Shown here piece by piece: positions 23,263 to 36,542 of a stretch of 64,000 nt of DNA. This DNA is from Liolophura sinensis. Taxonomy: Eukaryota > Mollusca > Polyplacophora > Chitonida > Chitonidae. The DNA lies in contig NW_027018161.1 in NCBI RefSeq assembly GCF_032854445.1, positions 1-64,000 on the forward strand. The letters are read 5' to 3'. A program made the translations under genes and the position numbers. The first letter of the stretch is position 1; every line of letters begins with the position of its first letter. The notes below the pieces were generated by a model. That model ran no database searches. It was not told where the DNA came from and worked only from the letters and a program-made list of their open reading frames with translations.

Positions 23263-24461
23263 AGTGCTGCTGGTAAGAGGCTAATCCGACGTATTTTGTG
23301 ACGAGAAATCTAATGGTGCAAACCGCGTTGCTCTCCGACCAATACTTTTGGCTGTAGTGACAATTGAATGATTATTTATGTCATAATCACGTGCCCAGCA
23401 ACGGCTCTTACTCCATGGAAACCAGGGATATTTGCAATTTTTCGACAGCTGCCGATGCCTGGCTCAATTCCGAATCTTTTGGCACCTTACTGAAGTGGGT
23501 CAGGGTTCAGTTGTACTTTTTACAGCAGACTGTATCAAGTACCTTGTGTTTTTCACGTACAAATGGTGTGGTTTTTCTACACGTAGATAACGACATTGAC
23601 ATTGTCTTGCATTTAGAAGTAAGGCAATTGCTGGGTGAGTTAAATGGGCTTAGCCGAAAGATTTGACGTCTTCTGGGCTACCGAAGGGCACATAACTTAT
23701 AGTCAAAAGTTGAATATAGTAATGACCAGTCGCGATTGTACACAGTACAGTGTAGCCGATTTCAATTAAGAAAAAGACCAGGCAAAAATGCAAAAGTGGA
23801 AAAACTGTTCCAGTGCTGCTGGTAAGAGGCTAATCCGACGTATTTTGTGACGAGAAATCCAATGGTGCAAACTGCGTTGCTCTCCGACCAACACTTTTGG
23901 CTGTAGCGACAATTCAATGATCATTGATGTCACAATCACGTGCCCAGCAACGGCTCTTACTCCACGGAAACCAGGGAAATTTGCAATTTTTCAACAGCTG
24001 CCGATGCCTGGCTCAATTCCGCATCTTTTGGCACCTTACTGAAGTGGGTCAGTGTTTAGTTGTACTTTTTACAGCAGACTGTATCAAGTACCTTGTGTTT
24101 TTGATGTGAAAATGGTCTGGTTTTTCTACACGTAGATAAAGACATTGAGATTGTCTTCGACTTAGAAGTAAGACAATTGCTGGGTGAGTTAAATGGGCTT
24201 AGCCCAAAGATTTGACGTCTTCTGGGCTACCGAAGGGCACATAACATATAGTCAAAAGTTGAATATAGTAATGACCAGTCGCGATGGTACATAGTACAGT
24301 GTAGCCGATTTCAATTAACAAAAAGACCAGGCAAAAATGCAAAAGTGGAAAATCTGTTCCAGTGCTGCTGGTAAGAGGCTAATCCGACGTATTTTGTGAC
24401 GAGAAATCGAATGGTGCAAACCGCGTTGCTCTCCAACCAATACTTTTGGCTGTAGCGACAA

Positions 24462-25010
24462 TTGAATGATCATTGATGTCATAATCACGTGCCCAGCAAC
24501 GGCTCTTACTCCATGGAAACCAGGGATATTTGCAATTTTTCAACAGCTGCCGATGCCTGGCTCAATTCCGCATCTTTTGGCACCTTACTGAAGTGGGTCA
24601 GTGTTTAGTTGTACTTTTTACAGCAGACTGTATCAAGTACCTTGTGTTTTTTATGTACAAATGGTCTGGTTTTTCTACACGTAGATAAAGACATTGAGAT
24701 TGTCTTGGACTTAGAAGTAAGACAATTGCTGGGAGAGTTAAATGGGCTTGGCCCAAAGATTTCAGGTCTTCTGGGCTACCGAAGGGCACATAACTTATAG
24801 TCAAAAGTTGAATATAGTAATGACCAGTCGCGATTGTACAGAGTACAGTGTAGCCGGTTTCAATTAACAAATAGACCAGGCAAAAATGCAAAAGTGGAAA
24901 AACTGTTCCAGTGCTGCTGGTAAGAGGCTAATCCGACGTATTTTGTGACGAGAAATCTAATGGTGCAAACCGCGTTGCTCTCCGACCAATACTTTTGGCT
25001 GTAGTGACAA
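24462..25010 (+). repeat. hybrid C/D monomer (m45)
   Basis: The sequence leading into this copy is that of a copy preceding type C (CTCCAACCAATAC, TAGCGACAATTG). By GCAATTTTTCAACAG at about 24533-24547 and CTGGCTCAATTCC it is type D, and it stays D to its end (AACAAATAGACC near 24866, GAAATCTAATGG near 24952). D copies are normally entered through TTGCCTGTAGTGAC. The junction lies between about 24458 and 24540. As with the A/B hybrid, this looks like an exchange between adjacent types that removed one monomer. Confidence 0.7.
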
Positions 25011-28000
25011 TTGAATGATTATTTATGTCATAATCACGTGCCCAGCAACGGCTCTTACTCCATGGAAACCAGGGAAATTTGCAATTTTTCAACAGCTGCC
25101 GATACCTGGCTCAATTCCGCATCTTTTGGCACCTTATTCATGTGGGTCTGTGGTCAGTTGTACTTTTTACAGCAGACTGTATCAAGTACCTTGTGTTTTT
25201 AAAGTACAAATGGTGTGGTTTTTCTACACGTAGACAAAGACATTGAGATTGTCTTCGACTTAGAAGTAAGACAATTGCTGGGTGAGTTAAATGGGCTTAG
25301 CCCAAAGATTTGACGTCTTCTGGGCTACCGAAGGGCACATAACTTATAGTCAAATGTTGAATATAGTAATGACCAGTCGCGATTGTACAGAGTACAGTGT
25401 AGCCGATTTTAATTAACAAAAAGATCAGGTAAAAATGCAAAAGTGGAAAAACTGTTCCAGTGCTGCTGGTAAGAGGCTAATCCGACGTATTTTGTGACGA
25501 GAAATCGAATGGTGCAAACCGCGTTGCTCTCCGACTAATACTTTTGGCTGTAGTGACAATTGAATGATCATTGATGTCATAATCACGTGCCAAGCAACGG
25601 CTCTTACTGCATGGAAACCAGGGATATTTGCAATTTTTCAACAGCTGCCGATGCCTGGCCCAATTCCGCATCTTTTGGCACCTTATAAATGTGGGTCAGT
25701 GTTCAGTTGTACTTTTTACAGCAGACTGTATCAAGTACCTTGTGTTTTTCATGTACAAATGGTGTGGTTTTTCTACAAGTAGATAAAGACATTGAGATTG
25801 TCTTGCACTTAGAAGTAAGACAATTGCTGGGTGAGTTAAATGGGCTGAGCCCAAAGATTTCAGGTCTTCTGGGCTACCGAAGGGCACATAACTTATAGTC
25901 AAAAGTTGAAAATAGTAATGATTAGTCGCGATTGTACAGAGTACAGTGTAGCCGATTTCAATTAACAAAAAGACCAGGCAAAAATGCAAAAGTGGAAAAA
26001 CTGTTCCAGTGCTGTTGGTAAGAGGCTAATCCGACGTATTTTGTTTCGAGAAATCGATTGGTGCAAACCGCGTTGCTCTCCGACCAATACTTTTGGCTGT
26101 AGTGACAATTGAATGACTATTTATGTCATAATCACGCGCCCAGCAACGGCTCTTACTCCATGGAAACCAGGAAAATTTGCAATTTTTCAACAGCTGCCGA
26201 TGCCTGGCTCAATTCCGCATCTTTTGGCACCTTACTGAAGTGGGTCAGTGTTCAGTTGTACTTTTTACAGCAGACTGTATCAAGTACCTTGTGTTTTTCA
26301 TGTACAAATGGTGTGGTTTTTTTACACGTAGAAAAAGACATTGAGATTGTCTTGCACTTAGAAATAAGACAATTGCTGGGTGAGTTAAATGGGCTTAGCC
26401 CAAAGATTTCAGGTCTTCAGGGCTACCGAAGGGCACATCACTTTTAATCAAAAGTTGAATATAGTAATGACCAGTCGCGATTGTACATAGTAGAGTGTAG
26501 CCGATTTCAATTAACAAAAAGACCAGGTAAAAATGCAAAAGTGGAAAAACTGTTCCAGTGCTGCTGGTAAGAGGCTAATCCGACGTATTTTGTAACGAGA
26601 AATCGAATGGTGCAAACCGCGTTGCTCTCCGACTAATACTTTTGGCTGTAGCGACAATTCAATGATCATTGATGTCATAATCACGTGCCCAGCAACGGCT
26701 CTTACTCCATGGAAACCAGGGATATTTGCAATTTTTTAACAGCTGCCGATGCCTGGCCCAATTCCGCATCTTTTGACACCTTACTGAAGTGGGTCAGTGT
26801 TTAGTTGTACTTTTTACAGCAGACTGTATCAAGTACCTTGTGTTTTTTCATGTACAAATGGTGTGGTTTTTCTACACGTAGATAAAGACATTGAGATTTT
26901 CTTGCACTTAGAAGTAAGGCAATTGCTGGGTGAGTTAAATGGGCTTAGCCCAAAGATTTCAGGTCTTCTGGGCTACCGAAGGGCACATAACTTATAGTCA
27001 AAAGTTGAATATAGTAATGACCAGTCGCGATTATACAGAGTACAGTGTAGCCGATTTCAATTAACAAAAAGACCAGGCAAAAATGCAAAAGTGGAAAAAC
27101 TGTTCCAGTGCTACTAGTAAGAGGCTAATCCAACGTATTTTGTGACGAGAAATCGAATGGTGCAATCCGCGTTGCTCTCCGACCAACACTTTTGGCTGTA
27201 GCGACAATTGAATGATCATTTATGCCATAATCTCGTGCGTAGCAACGGCTCTTACTCCATGGAAACCAGGGAAATTTGCAATTTGTCAACAGCTGCCGAT
27301 GCCTGGCTCAATTCCGCATCTTTTGGCACCTTACTGAAGTGGGTAAGTGTTCAGTTGTACTTTTTACAGCAGACTGTATCAAGTACCTTGTGTTTTTCAT
27401 GTACAAATGGTGTGGTTTTTCTACACGTAGATAAAGACATTGAGATTTCCTTGCACTTAGAAGTAAGGCAATTGCTGGGTGAGTTAAATGGGCTTAGCCC
27501 AAAGATTTCAGGTCTTCTGGGCTACCAAAGGGCACATAACTTATAGTCAAAAGTTGAATATAGTAATGACCAGTCGCGATTGTACAGAGTACAGTGTAGC
27601 CGATTTCAATTAAAGAAAAGACCAGGCAAAAATGCGAAAGTGGAAAAACTGTTCCAGTGCTGCTGGTAAAAGGCTAATCCGACGTATTTTGGGACGAGAA
27701 ATCGAATGGTGCAAACCGCGTTGCTCTCCGAACAATACTCTTGGCTGTAGTGAAAATTGAATGATCATTTATGCCATAATCACGTGCCCAGCAACGGCTC
27801 TTACTCCATGGAAACCAGGAAAATTTGCAATTTTTCAACAGCTGCTGATGCCTGGCTCAATTCCGCATCATTTGGCACCTTACTGAAGTGGGTCAGTGTT
27901 CAGTTGTACTTTTTACAGCAGACTGTATCAAGTACCTTGTGTTTCCCATGTACAAATGGTCTGGTTTTTCTACACGTAGATAAAGACATTGAGATTGTCT

Positions 28001-28119
28001 TCGACTTAGAAGTAAGGCAATTGCTGGGTGAGTTAAATGGGCTTAGCCCAAAGATTTGACGTCTTCTGGGCTACCGAAGGGCACATAACATATAGTCAAA
28101 AGTTGAATATAGTAATGAC

Positions 28120-31100
28120 CAGTCGCGATTGGTACATAGTACAGTGTAGCCGATTTCAATTAACAAAAGACCAGGCAAAAATGCAAAATTGGAAAAATTG
28201 TTCCAGTGCTGCTGATAACAGGCTAATCCGACGTATTTTGTGACGAGAAATCGAATGGTGCAAACCGCGTTGCTCTCCGACCAATACTTTTGGCTGTAGT
28301 GACAATTGAATGATCATTTATGTCATAATGACGTGCCCAGCAACGGCTCTTACTCCATGGAAACCAGGGAAATTTGCAATTTTTCAACAGCTGCCGATGC
28401 CTGGCTCAATTCCGCATCTTTGGCAACCTTTATCATGTGGGTCTGTGGTCAGTTGTACTTTTTACAGCAGACTGTATCAAGTACCTTGTGTTTTTAATGT
28501 ACAAATGGTGTGGTTTTTCTACACGTAGATAAAGACATTGAGATTGTCTTGGACTTAGAAGTAAGACAATTGCTGGGTGAGTTAAATGGGCTTAGCCCAA
28601 AGATTTGACGTCTTCTGGGCTACCGAAGGGCACATAACTTATAGTCAAAAGTTGAATATAGTAATGACCAGTCGCGATTGTACAGAGTACAGTGTAGCCG
28701 ATTTTATTAACAAAAAGACAGGTAAAAATGCAAAAGTGGAAAAACTGTTCCAGTGCTGCTGGTAAGAGGCTAATCCGACGTATTTGTGACGAGAAATCGA
28801 ATGGTGCAAACCGCGTTGCTCTCCGACTAATACTTTTGCCTGTAGTGACAACTGAATGATCATTGATGTCATAATCACGTGCACAGCAACGGCTCTTACT
28901 CCATGGAAACCAGGGATATTTGCAATTTTTCAACAGCTGCCGATTGCCTGGCCCAATTCCGCATCTTTTGGCACCTTATAAATGTGGGTCAGTGTTCAGT
29001 TGTACTTTTTACAGCAGACTGTATCAAGTACCTTGTGTTTTTCATGTACAAATGGTGTGGTTTTTCTACAAGTAGATAAAGACATTGAGATTGTCTTGCA
29101 CTTAGAAGTAAGACAATTGCTGGGTGAGTTAAATGGGCTTAGCCCCAAAGATTTGACGTCTTCTGGGCTACCGAAGGGCACATAACTTATAGTCAAAAGT
29201 TGAATATAGTAATGATTAGTCGCGATTGTACAGAGTACAGTGTAGCCGATTTCAATTAACAAAAAGACCAGGCAAAAATGCAAAAGTGGAAAAACTGTTC
29301 CAGTGCTGCTGGTAAGAGGCTAATCCGACGTATTTTGTGACGAGAAATCAAATGGTGCAAACCGGCGTTGCTCTCCGACCAATACTTTTGGCTGTAGTGA
29401 CAATTGAATGATTATTTATGTCATAATCACGCGCCCAGCAACGGCTCTTACTCCATGGAAACCAGGGAAATTTGCAATTTTTTCAACAGCTGCCGATGCC
29501 TGGCTCAATTCCGCATCTTTTGGCACCTTACTGAAGTGGGTCAGTGTTCAGTTGTACTTTTTACAGCAGACTGTATCAAGTACCTTGTGTTTTCACGTAC
29601 AAATGGTCTGGTTTTTCTACACGTAGATAAAGACATTGAGATTGTCTTGGGACTTAGAAGTAAGACAATTGCTGGGTGAGTTAAATGCGCTTGGCCCCAA
29701 AGATTTCAGGTCTTCTGGGCTACCGAAGAGCACATAACTTATAGTCAAAAGTTGATATAGTAATGACCAGTCGCGATTGTACAGAGTACAGTGTAGCCGA
29801 TTTCATTAACAAAAAGACCAGGCAAAAATGCAAAAGTGGAAAAACTGTTCCAGTGCTGCTGGTAAGAGGCTAATCCGACGTATTTTGTGACGAGAAATCA
29901 AATGGTGCAAACCGCGTTGCTCTCCGACCAATACTTTTGGCTGTAGTGACAATTGAATGATTATTTATGTCATAATCACGTGCCCAGCAACGGCTCTTAC
30001 TCCATGGAAACCAGGGAAATTTGCAATTTTTCGACAGCTGCCGATGGCCTGGCTCAATTCCGCATTCTTTTGGCACCTTACTGAAGTGGGTAAGTGTTCA
30101 GTTGTACTTTTTACAGCAGAGTGTATCAAGTACCTTTTGTTTTTTATGTACAAATGGTGTGGTTTTTCTACACGTAGATAAAGACATTGAGATTGTCTTG
30201 CACTTAGAAGTAAGGCAATTGCTGGGTGAGTTAAATGGGCTTAGCCCATAGATTTCAGGTCTTCTGGGCTACCGAAGGGCACATAACATATAGTCAAAAG
30301 TTGAATATAGTAATGGACCAGTCCGCGATTGTACATAGTACAGTGTAGCCGATTTCAATTAACAAAAAGACCAGGCAAAAATGCAAAATTGGAAAAATTG
30401 TTCCAGTGCTGCTGGTAACAGGCTAATCCGACGTATTTGTGACGAGAAATCGAATGGTGCAATCCGCGTTGCTCTCCGACCCAATACTTTTGGCTGTAGT
30501 GACAATTGAATGATCATTTATGTCATAATCACGTGCACAGCAACGGCTCTTACTCCATGGAAACCAGGGAAATTTGCAATTTTTCAACAGCTGCCGATAC
30601 CTGGCTCAATTTCGCATCTTTTGGCACCTTATTCATGTGGGTCTGTGGTCAGTTGTACTTTTTACAGCAGACTGTATCAAGTACCTTGTGTTTTTCATGT
30701 ACAAATGGTGTGGTTTTTCTACAAGTAGATAAAGACATTGAGATTGTCTTGCACTTAGAAGTAAGACAATTGCTGGGTGAGTTAAATGGGCTTAGCCCAA
30801 AGATTTCAGGTCTTCTGGGCTACCGAAGGGCACATAACTTATAGTCAAAAGTTGATATAGTAATGATTAGTCGCGATTGTACAGAGTACAGTGTAGCCGA
30901 TTTCAATTAACAAAAAGACCAGGCAAAAATGCAAAAGTGGAAAAACTGTTCCAGTGCTACTAGTAAGAGGCTAATCAACGTATTTTGTGACGAGAAATCG
31001 AATGGTGCAATCCGCGTTGCTCTCCGACCAACACTTTTTGGCTGTAGCGACAATTGAATGATCATTTATGCCATAATCTCGTGCGTAGCAACGGCTCTTA

Positions 31101-31625
31101 CTCCATGGAAACCAGGGAAATTTGCAATTTGTCAACAGCTGCCGATGCCTGGCTCAATTCCGCAACTTTTGGCACCTTACTGAAGTGGGTAAGTGTTCAG
31201 TTGTACTTTTTACAGCAGACTGTATCAAGTACCTTGTGTTTTTCATGTACAAATGGTGTGGTTTTTCTACACGTAGATAAAGACATTGAGATTTCCTTGC
31301 ACTTAGAAGTAAGGCAATTGCTGGGTGAGTTAAATGGGCTTAGCCAAAGATTTCAGTTCTTCTGGGCTACCGAAGGGCACATAACTTATAGTCAAAAGTT
31401 GAATATAGTAATGACCAGTCGCGATTGTACAGAGTACAGTGTAGCCGATTTCAATTAACAAAAAGACCAGGCAAAAATGCAAAGTGGAAAAAACTGTTCC
31501 AGTGCTGCTGGTAAAAGGCTAATCCGACGTATTTTGGACGAGAAATCGAATGGTGCAAACCGCGTTGCTCTCCGAACAATACTCTTGGCTGTAGTGAAAA
31601 TTGAATGATCATTTATCGCCATAAT
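28120..31625 (+). repeat. dense single-base indel stretch (m51-m58)
   Basis: At least 25 single-base indels fall in 3.5 kb. Examples: GATTGGTACAT near 28128, TTTGGCAACCTTTATCATG near 28420, GACAGGT for GACCAGGT near 28717, GCCGATTGCC near 28942, AGCCCCAAAG near 29143, ACCGGCG near 29362, TTGGGACTT near 29649, GTTGATATAG near 29753 and 30853, GCATTCTTTT near 30063, GGACCAGTCCGCG near 30315, GACCCAATAC near 30479, ACACTTTTTGG near 31034, TTAGCCAAAG near 31343 and TTATCGCC near 31614. Homologous copies in the next HOR run (about 31.9-35.4 kb) lack them. The monomer lengths here (546-553 bp) are the most variable in the window. Confidence 0.85.
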
Positions 31626-34600
31626 CACGTGCCCAGCAACGGCTCTTACTCCATGGAAACCAGGAAAATTTGCAATTTTTCAACAGCTGCTGATGCCTGG
31701 CTCAATTCCGCATCATTTGGCACCTTACTGAAGTGGGTCAGTGTTCAGTTGTACTTTTTACAGCAGACTGTATCAAGTACCTTGTGTTTCCCATGTACAA
31801 ATGGTCTGGTTTTTCTACACGTAGATAAAGACATTGAGATTGTCTTCGACTTAGAAGTAAGGCAATTGCTGGGTGAGTTAAATGGGCTTAGCCCAAAGAT
31901 TTGACGTCTTCTGGGCTACCGAAGGGCACATAACATATAGTCAAAAGTTGAATATAGTAATGACCAGTCGCGATGGTACATAGTACAGTGTAGCCGATTT
32001 CAATTAACAAAAAGACCAGGCAAAAATGCAAAATTGGAAAAATTGTTCCAGTGCTGCTGGTAACAGGCTAATCCGACGTATTTTGTGACGAGAAATCGAA
32101 TGGTGCAAACCGCGTTGCTCTCCGACTAATACTTTTGGCTGTAGTGACAATTGAATGATCATTTATGTCATAATGACGTGCCCAGCAACGGCTCTTACTC
32201 CATGGAAACCAGGGAAATTTGCAATTTTTCAACAGCTGCCGATGCCTGGCTCAATTCCGCATCTTTTGGCACCTTATTCATGTGGGTCTGTGGTCAGTTG
32301 TACTTTTTACAGCAGACTGTATCAAGTACCTTGTGTTTTTCATGTACAAATGGTGTGGTTTTTCTACAAGTAGATAAAGACATTGAGATTGTCTTGCACT
32401 TAGAAGTAAGACAATTGCTGGGTGAGTTAAATGGGCTTAGCCCAAAGATTTCAGGTCTTCTGGGCTACCGAAGGGCACATAACTTATAGTCAAAAGTTGA
32501 ATATAGTAATGATTAGTCGCGATTGTACAGAGTACAGTGTAGCCGATTTCAATTAACAAAAAGACCAGGCAAAAATGCAAAAGTGGAAAAACTGTTCCAG
32601 TGCTGCTGGTAAGAGGCTAATCCGACGTATTTTGTGACGAGAAATCAAATGGTGCAAACCGCGTTGCTCTCCGACCAATACTTTTGGCTGTAGTGACAAT
32701 TGAATGATTATTTATGTCATAATCACGCGCCCAGCAACGGCTCTTACTCCATGGAAACCAGGGAAATTTGCAATTTTTCAACAGCTGCCGATGCCTGGCT
32801 CAATTCCGCATCTTTTGGCACCTTACTGAAGTGGGTCAGTGTTCAGTTGTACTTTTTACAGCAGACTGTATCAAGTACCTTGTGTTTTTCATGTACAAAT
32901 GGTCTGGTTTTTCTACACGTAGATAAAGACATTGAGATTGTCTTGGACTTAGAAGTAAGACAATTGCTGGGTGAGTTAAATGCGCTTGGCCCAAAGATTT
33001 CAGGTCTTCTGGGCTACCGAAGAGCACATAACTTATAGTCAAAAGTTGAATATAGTAATGACCAGTCGCGATTGTACAGAGTACAGTGTAGCCGATTTCA
33101 ATTAACAAAAAGACCAGGCAAAAATGCAAAAGTGGAAAAACTGTTCCAGTGCTGCTGGTAAGAGGCTAATCCGACGTATTTTGTGACGAGAAATCAAATG
33201 GTGCAAACCGCGTTGCTCTCCGACCAATACTTTTGGCTGTAGTGACAATTGAATGATTATTTATGTCATAATCACGTGCCCAGCAACGGCTCTTACTCCA
33301 TGGAAACCAGGGAAATTTGCAATTTTTCGACAGCTGCCGATGCCTGGCTCAATTCCGCATCTTTTGGCACCTTACTGAAGTGGGTAAGTGTTCAGTTGTA
33401 CTTTTTACAGCAGAGTGTATCAAGTACCTTTTGTTTTTTATGTACAAATGGTGTGGTTTTTCTACAAGTAGATAAAGACATTGAGATTGTCTTGCACTTA
33501 GAAGTAAGGCAATTGCTGGGTGAGTTAAATGGGCTTAGCCCAAAGATTTCAGGTCTTCTGGGCTACCGAAGGGCACATAACATATAGTCAAAAGTTGAAT
33601 ATAGTAATGACCAGTCGCGATGGTACATAGTACAGTGTAGCCGATTTCAATTAACAAAAAGACCAGGCAAAAATGCAAAATTGGAAAAATTGTTCCAGTG
33701 CTGCTGGTAAGAGGCTAATCCGACGTATTTTGTGACGAGAAATCGAATGGTGCAATCCGCGTTGCTCTCCGACCAATACTTTTGGCTGTAGTGACAATTG
33801 AATGATCATTTATGTCATAATCACGTGCACAGCAACGGCTCTTACTCCATGGAAACCAGGGAAATTTGCAATTTTTCAACAGCTGCCGATACCTGGCTCA
33901 ATTTCGCATCTTTTGGCACCTTATTCATGTGGGTCTGTGGTCAGTTGTACTTTTTACAGCAGACTGTATCAAGTACCTTGTGTTTTTCATGTACAAATGG
34001 TGTGGTTTTTCTACAAGTAGATAAAGACATTGAGATTGTCTTGCACTTAGAAGTAAGACAATTGCTGGGTGAGTTAAATGGGCTTAGCCCAAAGATTTCA
34101 GGTCTTCTGGGCTACCGAAGGGCACATAACTTATAGTCAAAAGTTGAATATAGTAATGATTAGTCGCGATTGTACAGAGTACAGTGTAGCCGATTTCAAT
34201 TAACAAAAAGACCAGGCAAAAATGCAAAAGTGGAAAAACTGTTCCAGTGCTGCTGGTAAGAGGCTAATCCGACGTATTTTGTAACGAGAAATCGAATGGT
34301 GCAAACCGCGTTGCTCTCCGACCAATACTTTTGGCTGTAGCGACAATTGAATGATCATTGATGTCATAATCACGTGCCCAGCAACGGCTCTTACTCCATG
34401 GAAACCAGGGATATTTGCAATTTTTTAACAGCTGCCGATGCCTGGCCCAATTCCGCATCTTTTGACACCTTACTGAAGTGGGTCAGTGTTTAGTTGTACT
34501 TTTTACAGCAGACTGTATCAAGTACCGTGTGTTTTTTATGTACAAATGGTCTGGTTTTTCTACACGTAGATAAAGACATTGAGATTGTCTTGGACTTAGA

Positions 34601-36542
34601 AGTAAGACAATTGCTGGGTGAGTTAAATGGGCTTAGCCCAAAGATTTGACGTCTTCTGGGCTACCGAAGGGCACATAACTTATAGTCAAAAGTTGAATAT
34701 AGTAATGACCAGTCGCGATTGTACAGAGTACAGTGTAGCCGATTTCAATTAACAAAAAGACCAGGCAAAAATGCAAAAGTGGAAAAACTGTTCCAGTGCT
34801 ACTAGTAAGAGGCTAATCCAACGTATTTTGTGACGAGAAATCGAATGGTGCAATCCGCGTTGCTCTCCGACCAACACTTTTGGCTGTAGCGACAATTGAA
34901 TGATCATTTATGCCTTAATCTCGTGCGTAGCAACGGCTCTTACTCCATGGAAACCAGGGAAATTTGCAATTTGTCAACAGCTGCCGATGCCTGGCTCAAT
35001 TCCGCATCTTTTGGCACCTTACTGAAGTGGGTAAGTGTTCAGTTGTACTTTTTACAGCAGACTGTATCAAGTACCTTGTGTTTTTCATGTACAAATGGTG
35101 TGGTTTTTCTACACGTAGATAAAGACATTGAGATTTTCTTGCACTTAGAAGTAAGGCAATTGCTGGGTGAGTTAAATGGGCTTAGCCCAAAGATTTCAGG
35201 TCTTCTGGGCTACCGAAGGGCACATAACTTATAGTCAAAAGTTGAATATAGTAATGACCAGTCGCGATTGTACAGAGTACAGTGTAGCCGATTTCAATTA
35301 ACAAAAAGACCAGGCAAAAATGCAAAAGTGGAAAAACTGTTCCAGTGCTGCTGGTAAAAGGCTAATCCGACGTATTTTGGGACGAGAAATCGAATGGTGC
35401 AAACCGCGTTGCTCTCCGACCAATACTTTTGGCTGTAGTGACAATTGAATGATCATTTATGCCATAATCACGTGCCCAGCAACGGCTCTTACTCCATGGA
35501 AACCAGGGATATTTGCAATTTTTCAACAGCTGCCGATGCCTGGCCCAATTCCGCATCTTTTGGCACCTTATAAATGTGGGTCAGTGTTCAGTTGTACTTT
35601 TTACAGCAGACTGTATCAAGTACCTTGTGTTTTTCATGTACAAATGATGTGGTTTTTCTACAAGTAGATAAAGACATTGAGATTGTCTTGCACTTAGAAG
35701 TAAGACAATTGCTGGGTGAGTTAAATGGGCTTAGCCCAAAGATTTCAGGTCTTCTGGGCTACCGAAGGGCACATAACTTATAGTCAAAAGTTGAATATAG
35801 TAATGACCAGTCGCGATTGTACAGAGTACAGTGTAGCCGATTTCAATTAACAAAAAGACCAGGCAAAAATGCAAAAGTGGAAAAACTGTTCCAGTGCTGC
35901 TGGTAAGAGGCTAATCCGACGTATTTTGTGACGAGAAATCAAATGGTGCAAACCGCGTTGCTCTCCGACCAATACTTTTGGCTGTAGTGACAATTGAATG
36001 ATTATTTATGTCATAATCACGCGCCCAGCAACGGCTCTTACTCCATGGAAACCAGGGAAATTTGCAATTTTTCAACAGCTGCCGATGCCTGGCTCAATTC
36101 CGCATCTTTTGGCACCTTACTGAAGTGGGTCAGTGTTCAGTTGTACTTTTTACAGCAGACTGTATCAAGTACCTTGTGTTTTTCACGTACAAATGGTCTG
36201 GTTTTTCTACACGTAGATAAAGACATTGAGATTGTCTTGGACTTAGAAGTAAGACAATTGCTGGGTGAGTTAAATCCGCTTGGCCCAAAGATTTCAGGTC
36301 TTCTGGGCTACCGAAGAGCACATAACTTATAGTCAAAAGTTGAATATAGTAATGACCAGTCGCGATTGTACAGAGTACAGTGTAGCCGATTTCAATTAAC
36401 AAAAAGACCAGGCAAAAATGCAAAAGTGGAAAAACTGTTCCAGTGCTGCTGGTAAGAGGCTAATCCGACGTATTTTGTGACGAGAAATCAAATGGTGCAA
36501 ACCGCGTTGCTCTCCGACCAATACTTTTGGCTGTAGTGACAA

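Larger units (their letters stand above)
22815..23363 (+). repeat. representative 549-bp monomer (m42)
   Basis: I use this copy as a reference. Its length is the modal 549 bp and its GC is about 42% by hand count. Layout: palindromic AATGATCATT at 22818-22827; CACGTG at 22839-22844; CCATGG near 22864; CAGCTG near 22897; T-rich segment about 22886-23036; dyad TACAG-CAGA-CTGTA at 22972-22985; dyad TGGGCT-T-AGCCCA at 23096-23108; dyad TGTAC-AGA-GTACA at 23188-23200; A-tract cluster about 23218-23262; CpG-richer tail about 23284-23340. T-tracts lie in the first half of the + strand and A-tracts in the last third, so the strand composition is asymmetric. No internal sub-repeat was found. 549 equals 3 x 183. 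Confidence 0.9.
21168..24461 (+). repeat. tetramer pattern resumes (A-B-C-D, A-B)
   Basis: The A monomer at 21168 (also the last unit of the hexamer) is followed by B (21717), C (22266) and a D-like copy (22815), then A (23364) and B (23913). The types are those of the 1.4-12.4 kb block, so the hexamer duplication is embedded in or spliced onto the tetramer block. The A copy at 23364 has private changes, GATAACGACATTGACATTG near 23588 and TAGCCGAAAG near 23650. The B copy has CTCCACGGAAACC near 23962 instead of CTCCATGG. Confidence 0.82.

Noticed and set aside
22815-23363. Internal 183-bp sub-repeat (549 = 3 x 183)
   Set aside because: Comparing the start with positions +183 and +366 shows no useful similarity. 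Only the arithmetic fits.
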